Notes: a model not told the origin generated them from the sequence alone. 64,000 bases of DNA from Hymenobacter translucens (GCF_020685205.1 NZ_JAJERB010000003.1:124001-188000), one strand, 5' to 3'. Shown: positions 24,352 to 33,279, counted from the stretch's first letter. Numbers and translations: made by a program.

Positions 24352-27321
24352 ATGCCCGTTTCCCCTTTCACGTCCCCGGTTCCGGTCGCTGCGACCGACG
24401 CAGCCCTGCCCTTTCTCACCCAGGCAGCCCGCGACCTGCTGACCCGCTACCCGGGGTCCGAGCTGTCGGATCTGGTGCTGGTGGTGCCCACGCGCCGCGC
24501 GGTGGTGTACCTGAAAAATGAGCTGGCCCTGGCCGCCGACCTCGGCTCGGCGCTGTGGAGCCCCCGGGTGGCGGCCATGGAAGACTACATGGTGGAGCTG
24601 GCCGGCGTGCAGGTAGAAGAGCCCATTGCCCTGCAGCTGATGCTGTTCGACATTCTGCGCGACATTGACCGCAAGCTCGACTTCGACCAGTTCGTAGGCT
24701 GGTCGGGCTTGCTGATCCAGGATTTCTCGAACCTCGACCAGAACCTGGCCACGCCCAGCAAGGTGTTTGAGTACCTCACCCAGGCCAAGGCCCTGGAGCG
24801 GTGGCAGCTGGCCGACGCGCCCGCGTCGAGCAGCACCACGGTGGCCTACTTCCGCTTCTGGGACGACCTCGAGAAAGTGTACTGGCGCCTGCGCAAGCGG
24901 ATGGAGCAGGACCGCCTCGCCTACCCCGGCCTGGCGTACCGGCTGGCCGTGAACCGGGTGCAGAACCTGATTGAAAACGACGCTCCCCTGGCCCGGCACG
25001 TGTTTCTGGGGCTGGGCTCACTGTCGCGGGCTGAGGAGCGGCTGATTCGCCTGCTGCTTAAGCAGAACCTGGCCGAAGTGCGCTTTGACGGGGATGGGTT
25101 TTACATGGACAACGACTCGCCTAACCGGGCCGGGCAGCACCTGCGCCGCTACCGCAAGCAGTGGGAGCTGCCCAACGAAAGCTTCGGCGGCCCGGCTGAT
25201 CTGCTGCGCACCCTGACCCGGCAGGTGCAGTTTGTGGGCGTCGCCAACGCCAGCATGCAGGGCAAGGTGGCCGGGCAGCTGCTGGCGGAGTCGCGCACCC
25301 TCGACCCTACGGCGCGGGTGGCCATTGTGCTGCCCGACGAAACCCTGCTTTTGCCGGTGCTGCACGGCCTGCCGCCCGAGGCGGTGCCGGCGTACAACGT
25401 GACGATGGGCCTGAGCTTTCAGAGCACCCCGCTGTTCAACCTCGTCGATCTGCTGTTTGAGGTGCACCTGACCGGCGTACGCGAAGGCAGCCCCGAAACC
25501 GGCTACGGCGTGCCGCGCTACCACCACCTTGCCGTCAGCAAGCTGCTGCAGCACCCGTTTCTACGCCGTTACCAGCAGTGGCTCGACAAGCAGCCCGACC
25601 CCACCTACCACGGGTTGCTGGAACAGGTCTGCAACGAGATTGTGCGCCGCAACGCCGTGCTGCTCCCGGCTCAGGAGCTGCTCGTCATCGGCCGCCAGCA
25701 CCCGCTGGTCAAGGCGCTGTTTGCCACCTGGGACACCTGCGACGATATCATTGCCGCCTGCTATACGCTTATCGACCTGCTCAAGCAGGCCTACGCCGAC
25801 CAGCACTCGGCCATCGAGGCGGAATACCTGTACCTGTTCTTTACTCTCGTCAAGCGCCTGGACTCGGTGTTTGACTGCCGGGAGCAGCGCCTGTCGGTAC
25901 GCTCGTTCCGGCGGTTTCTGTACGAGCAGATGGCCCGGACCCGCCTGCCCTTCAGCGGGGAGCCCATTGCCGACGTGCAGGTGATGGGCCTGCTGGAAAC
26001 CCGGGCCCTGGACTTCGACCACGTCATTATTCTGAGCTGCAACGAGCGGGTGCTCCCGGCGCCCAAAAACAACACGTCTTTGTTTCCCTACGACGTGCTC
26101 ACGCAGTTCAACATGCCCACCTACGCCGACCACGAGGCGGCCACGGCCCACCAGTTCTGGCGCCTGCTGCAGCGGGCCCGGCGCGTGGACCTGCTGCACG
26201 TGCTGCCCGGAGCCGAAGGCACCCGCACCGGGGAGCGGAGCCGCTTCCTGCTGCAGATTGAAAACGACCTGCAGCCCCAGAACCCCAATCTAACGTTGCG
26301 CGACCTGACCGCCAGCGTGGAGGATGAGGACGGCACCAGCCTTCCGAAGCGTGAGTACGGCGGCGACCTGGTGCTGGAAAAAGACCCCGAAATGCTGGCC
26401 GCCCTGCGCGCCGTGCTGGAGCGGGGTTTGTCGCCCTCGGCCCTGAACCAGTTTCTGAACTGCTCCCTGCAGTTTTACTTTGCCCGCATTGCCAAGTTCC
26501 AGGAGGCCGACGAGGTGGAGGAAAAGCTCGGGGCCGACAGCTTCGGCACGGTGGTGCACGAAACGCTGGAAAACCTGCTGCGGCCTTTTGTAAAAGCGCA
26601 ACAGGCCGTGGCGGCCCCCGATATTCCGGCGCTGCTGAAAGCCATTCCGGCCGAGCTGGAAAAGGCCATGCGCCACGAGCAGGACGACAAGCACGCCCGC
26701 CCCGATGAAGGCCTCAACCACGTGCTGAGCCAGGTGGCCGCCCAGCTCGTGCGGCGCTACCTCGAAGGCCTAGCCGACACGCCCGGCGCCCTGCCGCTGC
26801 GCGTGGTGGCGTTGGAGGAAATCCTCGAAGCCCGGGTTCCCGTCACGCTGCCCGCCGGCGATACGCTCAACCTGCTGGTATTCGGCTACTCCGACCGCCT
26901 CGACGAGCTGCCCGATGGCCGCATCCGCGTCGTGGACTACAAAACCGGCCTGGTGCAGCCCTACGATCTGAAGCTACAGAAGCGCGGCGACGATGCTGCC
27001 GCAGCCACCCAGCGCCTGCTCGCCGACGCTACTTCCTCGGCCGACAAGGTGCGGCAGCTCTGGCTGTACCGCTTTATGCTCGAGCGGGCCGGACGGCCCG
27101 CCGCCGATGCCGCTATCATCTCCCTGCGCAACCTTAGTGCCGGCCCCATGACCGCGGAAATGGGCTTTCTGACCGAGGACGGCACCACCTTCGTGACCAA
27201 GGGCGAAGAGCTGCTGGCTCAGCTGACCCGCAGGATGCTGGACCCGGCCGAGCCCATCCGCAAAACCGACGACCTGGACCGCTGCCAGTACTGCCCCTAT
27301 CGCGGCATCTGCGCCCGGTAG
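24352..27321 (+). CDS. AddB-like PD-(D/E)XK nuclease with an iron-sulfur cluster site
   Basis: A 989-residue protein. The N-terminal two thirds resemble an inactivated helicase (VVPTRRAVVYLKNEL at the start, VMGLLETRALDFDHVIIL in the middle). The C-terminal nuclease has GTVVHETLENLL and RVVDYKTG with Asp862 and Lys864. Cys704 (LNCSLQFYF) together with Cys978, Cys981 and Cys987 (CQYCPYRGIC) reproduces the C...C-x2-C-x5-C arrangement that holds the [4Fe-4S] cluster in AddB. It is the partner of the AddA-like gene upstream. Start chosen at the first ATG; both Add-like genes share the context TGCCCATGCCCG. Confidence 0.88.
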   Translation: MPVSPFTSPVPVAATDAALPFLTQAARDLLTRYPGSELSDLVLVVPTRRAVVYLKNELALAADLGSALWSPRVAAMEDYMVELAGVQVEEPIALQLMLFDILRDIDRKLDFDQFVGWSGLLIQDFSNLDQNLATPSKVFEYLTQAKALERWQLADAPASSSTTVAYFRFWDDLEKVYWRLRKRMEQDRLAYPGLAYRLAVNRVQNLIENDAPLARHVFLGLGSLSRAEERLIRLLLKQNLAEVRFDGDGFYMDNDSPNRAGQHLRRYRKQWELPNESFGGPADLLRTLTRQVQFVGVANASMQGKVAGQLLAESRTLDPTARVAIVLPDETLLLPVLHGLPPEAVPAYNVTMGLSFQSTPLFNLVDLLFEVHLTGVREGSPETGYGVPRYHHLAVSKLLQHPFLRRYQQWLDKQPDPTYHGLLEQVCNEIVRRNAVLLPAQELLVIGRQHPLVKALFATWDTCDDIIAACYTLIDLLKQAYADQHSAIEAEYLYLFFTLVKRLDSVFDCREQRLSVRSFRRFLYEQMARTRLPFSGEPIADVQVMGLLETRALDFDHVIILSCNERVLPAPKNNTSLFPYDVLTQFNMPTYADHEAATAHQFWRLLQRARRVDLLHVLPGAEGTRTGERSRFLLQIENDLQPQNPNLTLRDLTASVEDEDGTSLPKREYGGDLVLEKDPEMLAALRAVLERGLSPSALNQFLNCSLQFYFARIAKFQEADEVEEKLGADSFGTVVHETLENLLRPFVKAQQAVAAPDIPALLKAIPAELEKAMRHEQDDKHARPDEGLNHVLSQVAAQLVRRYLEGLADTPGALPLRVVALEEILEARVPVTLPAGDTLNLLVFGYSDRLDELPDGRIRVVDYKTGLVQPYDLKLQKRGDDAAAATQRLLADATSSADKVRQLWLYRFMLERAGRPAADAAIISLRNLSAGPMTAEMGFLTEDGTTFVTKGEELLAQLTRRMLDPAEPIRKTDDLDRCQYCPYRGICAR

Positions 27322-27338
27322 CAAACACTTATGTATTT

Positions 27339-27360
27339 GTCATCCTGAGCTTGCGACAAG
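27339..27360. repeat. Half copy of the GTCATCCTGAG palindromic repeat
   Basis: GTCATCCTGAGCTTGCGACA matches the left end of the palindromic elements at 16039 and 18581. No inverted partner arm follows, so this looks like a decayed or single-arm copy just after the AddB-like gene. Confidence 0.55.
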
Positions 27361-27447
27361 CAATGCGCCGTAAACCCTGGCTGGAATGCTATTTTTGACT
27401 TTCCTACTTTACCATCCTTCTTTCAAACTCACCTGAAAACTATTCTC

Positions 27448-27882
27448 ATGGACGAATTCATGCAGGCCGCCATCGACGAGGCGCGGCTCGGCCGCAGCCA
27501 GGGCGGCATTCCCATCGGCTCAGTGCTGGTACGCGACGGTAAAATCGTGGCCCGCGGGCACAACAAGCGCGTGCAGGAAGACAACCCCATCAAGCACGGC
27601 GAAATGGACTGCCTCTTCAATGCCGGCCGGCAGCGCAGCTACCGCGACACGGTTATCTACACCACGCTGATGCCCTGCTACATGTGCGCCGGCACCATCG
27701 TGCAGTTCAAGATTCCGAAGGTGATGGTGGGCGAGTCGCGCACGTTCGGCGAGTCCCGCGCCTTTCTGGAAAGCCACGGCGTGGAAGTCGTGGACCTGGA
27801 CCTGGACGAGTGCGTGCAGATGATGGAGGAATTCATCGAAGCCGAGCCCACCCTCTGGAACGAGGACATCATGGAGCTGTAG
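27448..27882 (+). CDS. Cytosine deaminase-like nucleoside deaminase (yeast Fcy1 type)
   Basis: A 144-residue zinc deaminase. Zinc ligands and the proton shuttle are His50 and Glu52 (KHGEMDCL), and Cys77 and Cys80 (PCYMC). Instead of the tRNA/guanine-type HAE it has HGE. The alignment to yeast cytosine deaminase extends across the protein: EEA/DEARLG, GGVPIG/GGIPIG, RGHN, HGE, YTTLMPC, the GESRTFGES loop, and a C-terminal WNEDI where yeast has WFEDI. So deamination of cytosine to uracil for salvage is likely. A TATTTTTG box about 50 bp upstream is a candidate -7 element. Confidence 0.85.
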   Translation: MDEFMQAAIDEARLGRSQGGIPIGSVLVRDGKIVARGHNKRVQEDNPIKHGEMDCLFNAGRQRSYRDTVIYTTLMPCYMCAGTIVQFKIPKVMVGESRTFGESRAFLESHGVEVVDLDLDECVQMMEEFIEAEPTLWNEDIMEL

Positions 27883-27902
27883 CCAAGCCTGCTGGTCAAT
27901 TA

Positions 27903-27938
27903 AAAAGCGCGTAGCTTCCTCGGAGGCTACGCGCTTTT
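27903..27938. terminator. Terminator after the deaminase gene
   Basis: Perfect 13-bp stem (27903-27915 and 27926-27938), 10-nt loop, flanked by A and T runs. Confidence 0.85.
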
Positions 27939-27973
27939 CTGGTTTAGAGCTGGTTAGCTGTTGTTGGATGTTG

Positions 27974-28045
27974 GTCGTCAGTTGTTGGTTGTCAGTTGTC
28001 ATAACAGCACTAGCAGCCGACAACTAACAACCAACAACTGACAAC
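27974..28045. repeat. Long inverted repeat of GTTGT/ACAAC units
   Basis: A 27-bp arm (27974-28000) is inverted at 28019-28045 with 2 mismatches and an 18-nt spacer. Each arm is built of short GTTGT/CAGTT-type units. It ends 2 bp before the stop codon of the minus-strand metallopeptidase gene. Confidence 0.75.
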
Positions 28046-28047
28046 TA

Positions 28048-29118
28048 TCAGCCACGCTGCTTGCAGACCCGGTGCACGAAATCAAGCTTGCGGCGCACGT
28101 CGGGGCTGATGATAAACGGGTACGGGTCGGGCAGGCCCATGCTGCGGTTCAGGCTGTTGAGGGCAAACGTGAGGGGCAGCCACTGGTCGAGAATGGCCTC
28201 CATGGTTGCCAGATGATACGGGTCCACGTCGATATCCGCGCTGACGGGCTCGGCGTCGGCGGCAGCTTTGGGCTTTATTTCCAGGCCGAAGGCGTGGGCC
28301 GTTTCGAGCGTGTCGATGATGTGCAGGTAGTGGGCCCAGGTTTCGGCCCAGTCTTCCCAGGGATGGGTGGTGGCGTACTCGCTGATGAAGTGCTCCTGCC
28401 AGTCGGAGGGCGCGCCCTGCTCGTAGTGCTTCTTCAGGGCCTCGCTGTAGTCCTGCCGGTCGTCGCCGAACAGCTGCCGGCACTCTTCGAGCCATGGAGT
28501 ATTGTCAATCAGCCGGTCCCAGTAGTAATGCCCTACTTCGTGGCGAAAGTGCCCCAGCACGGTGCGGTACACCTCGTGCATGGCCCGGCGGGCCATTTCC
28601 CGCTCGATGTCGTCGGCCTCCACGATGTTGATGGTAATGAGTCCGTTGTCGTGGCCGGTCATCACCTTTTCCCCATCGGGCTTCTGCTCGTCGGAAAGAA
28701 ACTCGAAGGTGAGCCCGGTGTCGGGTTGTTCGGCTTTGCTGACGACCGGCAGCCCCAGGCGCAGCAGGCTGTAGATCAGGCGGTGCTTGCCTTTTTCCAA
28801 CGTTTGCCAGCGCGTCAGGTGCTCCGGCACGTCCAGCTTGGGAATGGTGCTGTTCAGGGCGCAGGCCCGGCAGAATTCTGATTCTTCAGCAGCGGGCACC
28901 AGCCAGTTGCAGGCCTGCTGAGCATGGTTGGCACAATAGCGGTACCGGATCTGGTCCTGGCCTTCCCCCACGGGCAGGAACACCTGCGCGCCGTCGTTAT
29001 GTAAAGCCAGCAGCTGCAGCTGGCCGGGCTCAAAACCCAGCGGGTGGCGGCACTGCTCGCACTGGTCGTTCTCAAAGTAAACCTGCTGCCCGCAGTGGCT
29101 GCACGTAAATAGCTTCAT
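28048..29118 (-). CDS. Zinc-ribbon putative zinc-binding metallopeptidase (DUF2248)
   Basis: A 356-residue cytosolic protein. The N-terminus is a zinc ribbon (Cys6, Cys9, Cys20, Cys23), and a second Cys cluster lies at 62, 70, 83 and 86. The peptidase domain carries HEVGH at 193-197, and a conserved ETWAHYLHIIDTLETA helix follows, as in the DUF2248 family of putative zinc-binding peptidases. No substrate is established for the family. It is transcribed divergently from the ATP-grasp/alpha-E/transglutaminase operon; as I recall, the same partnership occurs in other bacteria, which suggests a shared pathway. Start chosen at MKLFTCSHCG. Confidence 0.85.
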   Translation of the reverse strand: MKLFTCSHCGQQVYFENDQCEQCRHPLGFEPGQLQLLALHNDGAQVFLPVGEGQDQIRYRYCANHAQQACNWLVPAAEESEFCRACALNSTIPKLDVPEHLTRWQTLEKGKHRLIYSLLRLGLPVVSKAEQPDTGLTFEFLSDEQKPDGEKVMTGHDNGLITINIVEADDIEREMARRAMHEVYRTVLGHFRHEVGHYYWDRLIDNTPWLEECRQLFGDDRQDYSEALKKHYEQGAPSDWQEHFISEYATTHPWEDWAETWAHYLHIIDTLETAHAFGLEIKPKAAADAEPVSADIDVDPYHLATMEAILDQWLPLTFALNSLNRSMGLPDPYPFIISPDVRRKLDFVHRVCKQRG

Positions 29119-29647
29119 AACTTTAAAATAATCCGGCTGGGGGATGACCACCGACCGGCTGGTTACGGGGCCCGACACGGGCAGAAACTATCCTACCCGG
29201 CTTTCCGGCTTCAGGTGAAACGAGCAGTCGGCTGATTGGTTTTGCCGGTTCAGCTTCCGGAGGGCAACCCAAGCCTGCCAAACGCCACCAAGCCACCAAC
29301 TTGATATAATTATACTTTCATCGTGCTTCTTGTGTTCTGGCCTTCCAAGCACAACGGTAGCCGGCCGAGAGGCTCGACGGTAGCTACCAGGCCGGCAAGC
29401 GAGACAAAACAGGCCATTACAAGCTCCACGGCAAACCAACCCGCCGCCGCGCGAAACCGGAGTTGTGCGTTTTCTTTCGACTGACGATGAACAAGTCAGC
29501 TGCCGGCCGGTCCGACTTCATAGCCAAAATACAACATCGCACTCCTGCCGGACGTAAAAGCCCGTTGTATACCGGCCCCTATCTACTCGCCGTCTCCCGG
29601 CTCCCCGCCCGGGGCCGGGCTACCCGCCAGGGCCACAGGCTATTCCA
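29119..29647. other. Divergent intergenic region
   Basis: A 529-bp region between the DUF2248 gene and the ATP-grasp operon. It contains an AT-rich stretch around 29301-29320 with the palindrome TATAATTATA, a possible promoter core. Short frames on both strands (29188-29439 minus, 29463-29651 plus) lack protein-like features and I do not call them. Confidence 0.5.
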
Positions 29648-31117
29648 ATGAAAGAAAACTCTTTGCTGCAGGCCTACCAGGAGCAGCCCAACGTCTGGGA
29701 TGAGATGTTTCATCAAAACCAGATCCGTCCGGAGTACCGCAACTTCGTGTCGGCCATCGAGGACCTGCCGGCGGCGGAGCTGACCCGCAAGGACGAGCTG
29801 GCCAAAAAGCTCTTTATGAGCCAGGGCATCACCTTTACGGTGTACAGCAGCGGGGAAGGCATCGAGAAGATCTTTCCCTTCGACGTGATTCCGCGCATTA
29901 TTCAGCACCAGGAATGGCTGCACATCGAGGCCGGCATCAAGCAGCGCCTGCGGGCGCTCAACATCTTTCTCAAGGACATCTACCACCAGCAGTTCATCAT
30001 CAAGGACGGGCTGATTCCGGCCCGGCTGATTTACTCCTGCCCCCAGTTTCTGCGGGAGATGATGAACGTGGACGTGCCCTACGACATCTACACCCACATT
30101 GCGGGCGTGGACCTGATCCGGGACGCGGACGGACAGTTCTACGTGCTGGAAGACAACCTGCGCACGCCCTCGGGCGTGTCGTACATGCTGGAAAACCGCA
30201 GCATCACCTCCCGCATCTTCCCCGATCTGCTGCCCAAGAATAACGTGCTGCCGGTGAAGGACTACCCCGACCTGCTGTTCCGCAACCTGCAGGCCCTGGG
30301 CAACCGCCACGTGAGCGACCCGACGGTGGTGCTGCTCTCGCCGGGCATGTACAACTCGGCCTACTTCGAGCACACCACCCTGGCCCGCCTGATGGGCATT
30401 GAGCTGGTGGAAGGGCGCGACCTGATCGTGCACAACCACTACGTGTTTATGAAAACCACCAGGGGCCTCAAGCAGGTGGATGTGATTTACCGGCGCGTCG
30501 ACGACGAGTTTCTGGATCCGCTGGTGTTCCGCCCCGACAGCGCCCTGGGCGTGCCCGGCATCTACGCGGCCTACCGCAAGGGCAACGTGGCCATCATCAA
30601 CGCCATGGGCAATGGCGTGGCCGACGACAAGGCCGTGTACTCCTACGTGCCCGACATGATTCGCTACTACCTGGGGGAGGAGCCGATTCTGAACTCGGTG
30701 CCCACCTACCAGATGAGCGACCCGGACCTGCGAAAAATGGTGTTTGAAAAGATGGACCAGATGGTCATCAAGCGCACCAACGAGTCGGGCGGGTACGGAA
30801 TGCTCATTGGCAGCAGCGCCACGGACGAGCAGATGGCGGATTTCCGCACGGCCATTACCGACGACCCGCGCAGCTTTATTGCCCAGCCCATCATCAGCCT
30901 CTCCTCGACGCCGTGCTACCTGAACGGAGTGCTGCAGCCCCGGCGCGTCGACCTGCGGCCCTACGCCCTCTACGGCCCGGGCGGCATCGACATCGTGCCC
31001 GGCGGCCTGACCCGGGTCGCCCTGCAGGAAGGCTCCCTGGTGGTAAACTCCTCCCAGGGCGGGGGCAGCAAGGACACCTGGGTACTAGGCCCGGAATCCG
31101 GGGCGGCCAGCGGCTAG
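29648..31117 (+). CDS. Circularly permuted type 2 ATP-grasp protein
   Basis: A 489-residue protein of the circularly permuted ATP-grasp family (formerly DUF404/DUF407). Recognisable segments are QGITFTVYSSGEG, PFDVIPRII near the N-terminus, LEDNLRTPSGVSYMLENR, and the C-terminal nucleotide-binding part with KRTNESGGYGM and QPIISLSSTP. ATP-grasp enzymes make amide or ester bonds through an acyl-phosphate, and this family is predicted to be a peptide amidoligase, but no product is known. It is the first gene of a three-gene operon with alpha-E and transglutaminase proteins. The ATG at 29648 is the natural start. Confidence 0.93.
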   Translation: MKENSLLQAYQEQPNVWDEMFHQNQIRPEYRNFVSAIEDLPAAELTRKDELAKKLFMSQGITFTVYSSGEGIEKIFPFDVIPRIIQHQEWLHIEAGIKQRLRALNIFLKDIYHQQFIIKDGLIPARLIYSCPQFLREMMNVDVPYDIYTHIAGVDLIRDADGQFYVLEDNLRTPSGVSYMLENRSITSRIFPDLLPKNNVLPVKDYPDLLFRNLQALGNRHVSDPTVVLLSPGMYNSAYFEHTTLARLMGIELVEGRDLIVHNHYVFMKTTRGLKQVDVIYRRVDDEFLDPLVFRPDSALGVPGIYAAYRKGNVAIINAMGNGVADDKAVYSYVPDMIRYYLGEEPILNSVPTYQMSDPDLRKMVFEKMDQMVIKRTNESGGYGMLIGSSATDEQMADFRTAITDDPRSFIAQPIISLSSTPCYLNGVLQPRRVDLRPYALYGPGGIDIVPGGLTRVALQEGSLVVNSSQGGGSKDTWVLGPESGAASG

Positions 31118-31192
31118 CAGTTAGCTATTCGCTCTTTTTCAATTATTCATTCATACACAGCTAGCAGCTAACGGCTAATAGCTAACAGCTAG
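31114..31192. repeat. Imperfect inverted repeat between operon genes
   Basis: CTAGCAGTTAGCTATT (31114-31129) is inverted at 31177-31192 with one mismatch. The spacer is 47 nt and AT-rich. The left arm includes the stop codon of the ATP-grasp gene, and the right arm ends 4 bp before the alpha-E start. The sequence is made of repeated AGCTA/TAGCAG units. Confidence 0.65.
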
Positions 31193-31196
31193 AAAC

Positions 31197-32135
31197 ATGC
31201 TCAGTCGCGTTGCTGATACGATTTACTGGCTGGCCCGCTACATGGAGCGCACCCGGGCCATGCTGCAGGTTATCCGCATTCACTACCACACCTCCCAGGA
31301 CAGCCCGGCGGAGTTCAGCTGGCGCCCGCTGCTTTCCTCCTACGGCAGCCGGACGCCGGACGAGCTTTCGTCGAACGAAGGCGACACGACCTGGGTGCTC
31401 GACCACCTGATCCTGGACCGGGAAAATGCCGCCTCGGTGTATAACAACGTGCTACAGGCCCGCGAAAACGCCCGCGCCGCCCAGGACCATATCACCCGGG
31501 AAGTGTGGCAGTGCCTCAACGACTTTTACCACGCCATCCGCGGCACCGAAATAGCCCAGCAGGTCCGGCAGGGCGACCCGGTTTCGGGCATCGACACGCT
31601 GATGCGCCACAGCCTGGTGTTTACAGGCGCCGTGCAGAGCACCATGCCCCGCGACGAGGGCTATGGCTACCTGGCCCTGGGCAAGCTGCTGGAGCGGGCC
31701 CTGCAAACCACCGACATCCTGCGCATCAAGTGGGCCTCGTTTGGCGACGCCCGCCAGCCGGCCCCGGAGCCCCACCAGCTGCGCAACCTGCTCCATGCCC
31801 GGTTCGGCCACGAGCTGTACCTGAAAACCTACCGCGGCAACTTCAACGCCGACAGCGTGCTGCAGTTTATGCTGCACAACCCCTACTTTACCCACTCCCT
31901 CTACTCCTGCCTGCACCAGCTGACCTGGTATTTTGAGCGCCTGCGCCCCGACAGCCTGCCGGAAAGCTACGAGAAGCTGGAGTTTATGATCGGCCGCCTG
32001 ACCAACCACGTCCGCTACAGCACGGTGGCCGCAGCCGAGCCCGAGCAGCTCAACCGCTTTCTGCTGGAAACCCGCCAGGAGCTGCTCGACATCACCGGGG
32101 CCTTCGGCAACTACTACTTCGGCAGAAGCTACTAA
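31197..32135 (+). CDS. Alpha-E domain protein (DUF403)
   Basis: A 312-residue all-helical protein. The opening MLSRVADTIYWLARYMERT is the family hallmark. Later helices include ENARAAQDHITREVWQCLNDFY and FERLRPDSLPESYEKLE. Alpha-E proteins always accompany circularly permuted ATP-grasp proteins, either fused or adjacent, and are thought to be scaffold or partner subunits; no enzymatic activity is shown. It is the second gene of the operon, 80 bp after the ATP-grasp gene. Confidence 0.93.
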   Translation: MLSRVADTIYWLARYMERTRAMLQVIRIHYHTSQDSPAEFSWRPLLSSYGSRTPDELSSNEGDTTWVLDHLILDRENAASVYNNVLQARENARAAQDHITREVWQCLNDFYHAIRGTEIAQQVRQGDPVSGIDTLMRHSLVFTGAVQSTMPRDEGYGYLALGKLLERALQTTDILRIKWASFGDARQPAPEPHQLRNLLHARFGHELYLKTYRGNFNADSVLQFMLHNPYFTHSLYSCLHQLTWYFERLRPDSLPESYEKLEFMIGRLTNHVRYSTVAAAEPEQLNRFLLETRQELLDITGAFGNYYFGRSY

Positions 32136-32203
32136 CCCACGCCGGCCGCCGCGGCTCCTTTCTACCCTCCTCAGCCCACCCCGCGCCTTTACCACCCAAC
32201 GCA

Positions 32204-33205
32204 ATGCCTTCGTACGCCATCAAGCACATCACGCGCTACACCTACGCCGCCGAGGTTATCGACTGTGCCAACCAAATCATGCTCTACCCGCTTGAGGACG
32301 AGCGGCTGGAAGTGCTCCGGCACGAAATCATGATTTCCCACGACTCCGGCACGGCCCATGAAACCATCATCAACACCTTCGTCGACCATTTCGGCAACAC
32401 CGTGGGCATGTTCACGGTGCTCCAGCCGCACACGGTGCTGGTCATCGAGTCGGTGGCCGACGTGGTAACCCGGCCGATTCAGTTTCCGATGGATGAGCTG
32501 CCGGCCGACCAGCAGTGGGCAAACCTGCGCGCCCTGCAGCACGACTTGGCCTTTATCGACTTCCTGACCCAGGAGGCCTTCCCGGCTGCCGACGAGGTGA
32601 AAGCAATCCTGAGCGGGCTGGTAAGCGAAGTGGATAAGCCCCTGAAAAACGCGCTGGTGCTGTCGGAATACGTGTTCGACAACTTTCAGTACCAGCAGGG
32701 CGTCACGAACGTGGAAACGCCGGCCGAAGAAATCTGGCGGCTTAAAGCCGGCGTGTGTCAGGACTTTGCCCATATGCTGCTGGCGTTGCTGCGGATGGTT
32801 GGCATTCCGGCCCGCTACGTGAGCGGCTACGTGTGCCCCAAGGCCGAGGGCGTGCGCGGAGCCGGGGCCACCCACGCCTGGGTGGAAGCCTACATTCCCT
32901 TCTACGGCTGGCTGGGCCTCGACCCGACTAACAACTGCATCGTCAACGACGGGCACGTGCGGGTGGCCATTGGCCGCAACTTCCCGGACTGTACCCCGGT
33001 GAAGGGCACCTACAAGGGCACCGGCTCCCACCGCCTCGACGTTTCGGTCGTCATTGACGGAGGTCAGAACGACGCGGCTGCTGAGCCGCAGCACCTGTTC
33101 AGCTACTCCCGCGACGTGAAGGACCAGCACAACCCGGAGCCCGGCCAGGCGCCCACCAACTCCTACCGGCGCCACTTGGAAATGCAGATGCAGCAGCAGC
33201 AGTGA
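32204..33205 (+). CDS. Transglutaminase-like cysteine protease/amidase
   Basis: A 333-residue protein with the bacterial transglutaminase N-terminal beta domain (residues about 1-90, YAIKHITRYTY). The transglutaminase-like core has the triad Cys185 (KAGVCQDFAHM), His224 (THAWVEAYIPFYGW) and Asp240 (GLDPTNN). Such proteins usually hydrolyse peptide or isopeptide bonds rather than cross-link. In this operon it would cleave or remodel what the ATP-grasp enzyme ligates. It is the third gene, 68 bp after alpha-E. The last 30 residues are polar and Gln-rich. Confidence 0.92.
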   Translation: MPSYAIKHITRYTYAAEVIDCANQIMLYPLEDERLEVLRHEIMISHDSGTAHETIINTFVDHFGNTVGMFTVLQPHTVLVIESVADVVTRPIQFPMDELPADQQWANLRALQHDLAFIDFLTQEAFPAADEVKAILSGLVSEVDKPLKNALVLSEYVFDNFQYQQGVTNVETPAEEIWRLKAGVCQDFAHMLLALLRMVGIPARYVSGYVCPKAEGVRGAGATHAWVEAYIPFYGWLGLDPTNNCIVNDGHVRVAIGRNFPDCTPVKGTYKGTGSHRLDVSVVIDGGQNDAAAEPQHLFSYSRDVKDQHNPEPGQAPTNSYRRHLEMQMQQQQ

Positions 33206-33267
33206 GAGCCAGCCTCATTGGTATAGCATTTTTTCAATAAACAATATAGGGTCCACCGCTGCTGCAT

Positions 33268-33275
33268 TACCTTTG
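33268..33275 (+). promoter_or_regulatory. -7 box TACCTTTG, 4 nt before start
   Basis: Perfect TAnnTTTG match separated from the ATG at 33280 by 4 nt. By the usual Bacteroidota spacing the transcript would begin at, or one base before, the start codon. Confidence 0.6.
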
Positions 33276-33279
33276 CGGC

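Noticed and set aside
29188..29439. 83-codon minus-strand frame in the divergent intergenic region
   Set aside because: Composition is biased to Arg, Cys and Trp as in non-coding high-GC frames; no homology recognised.
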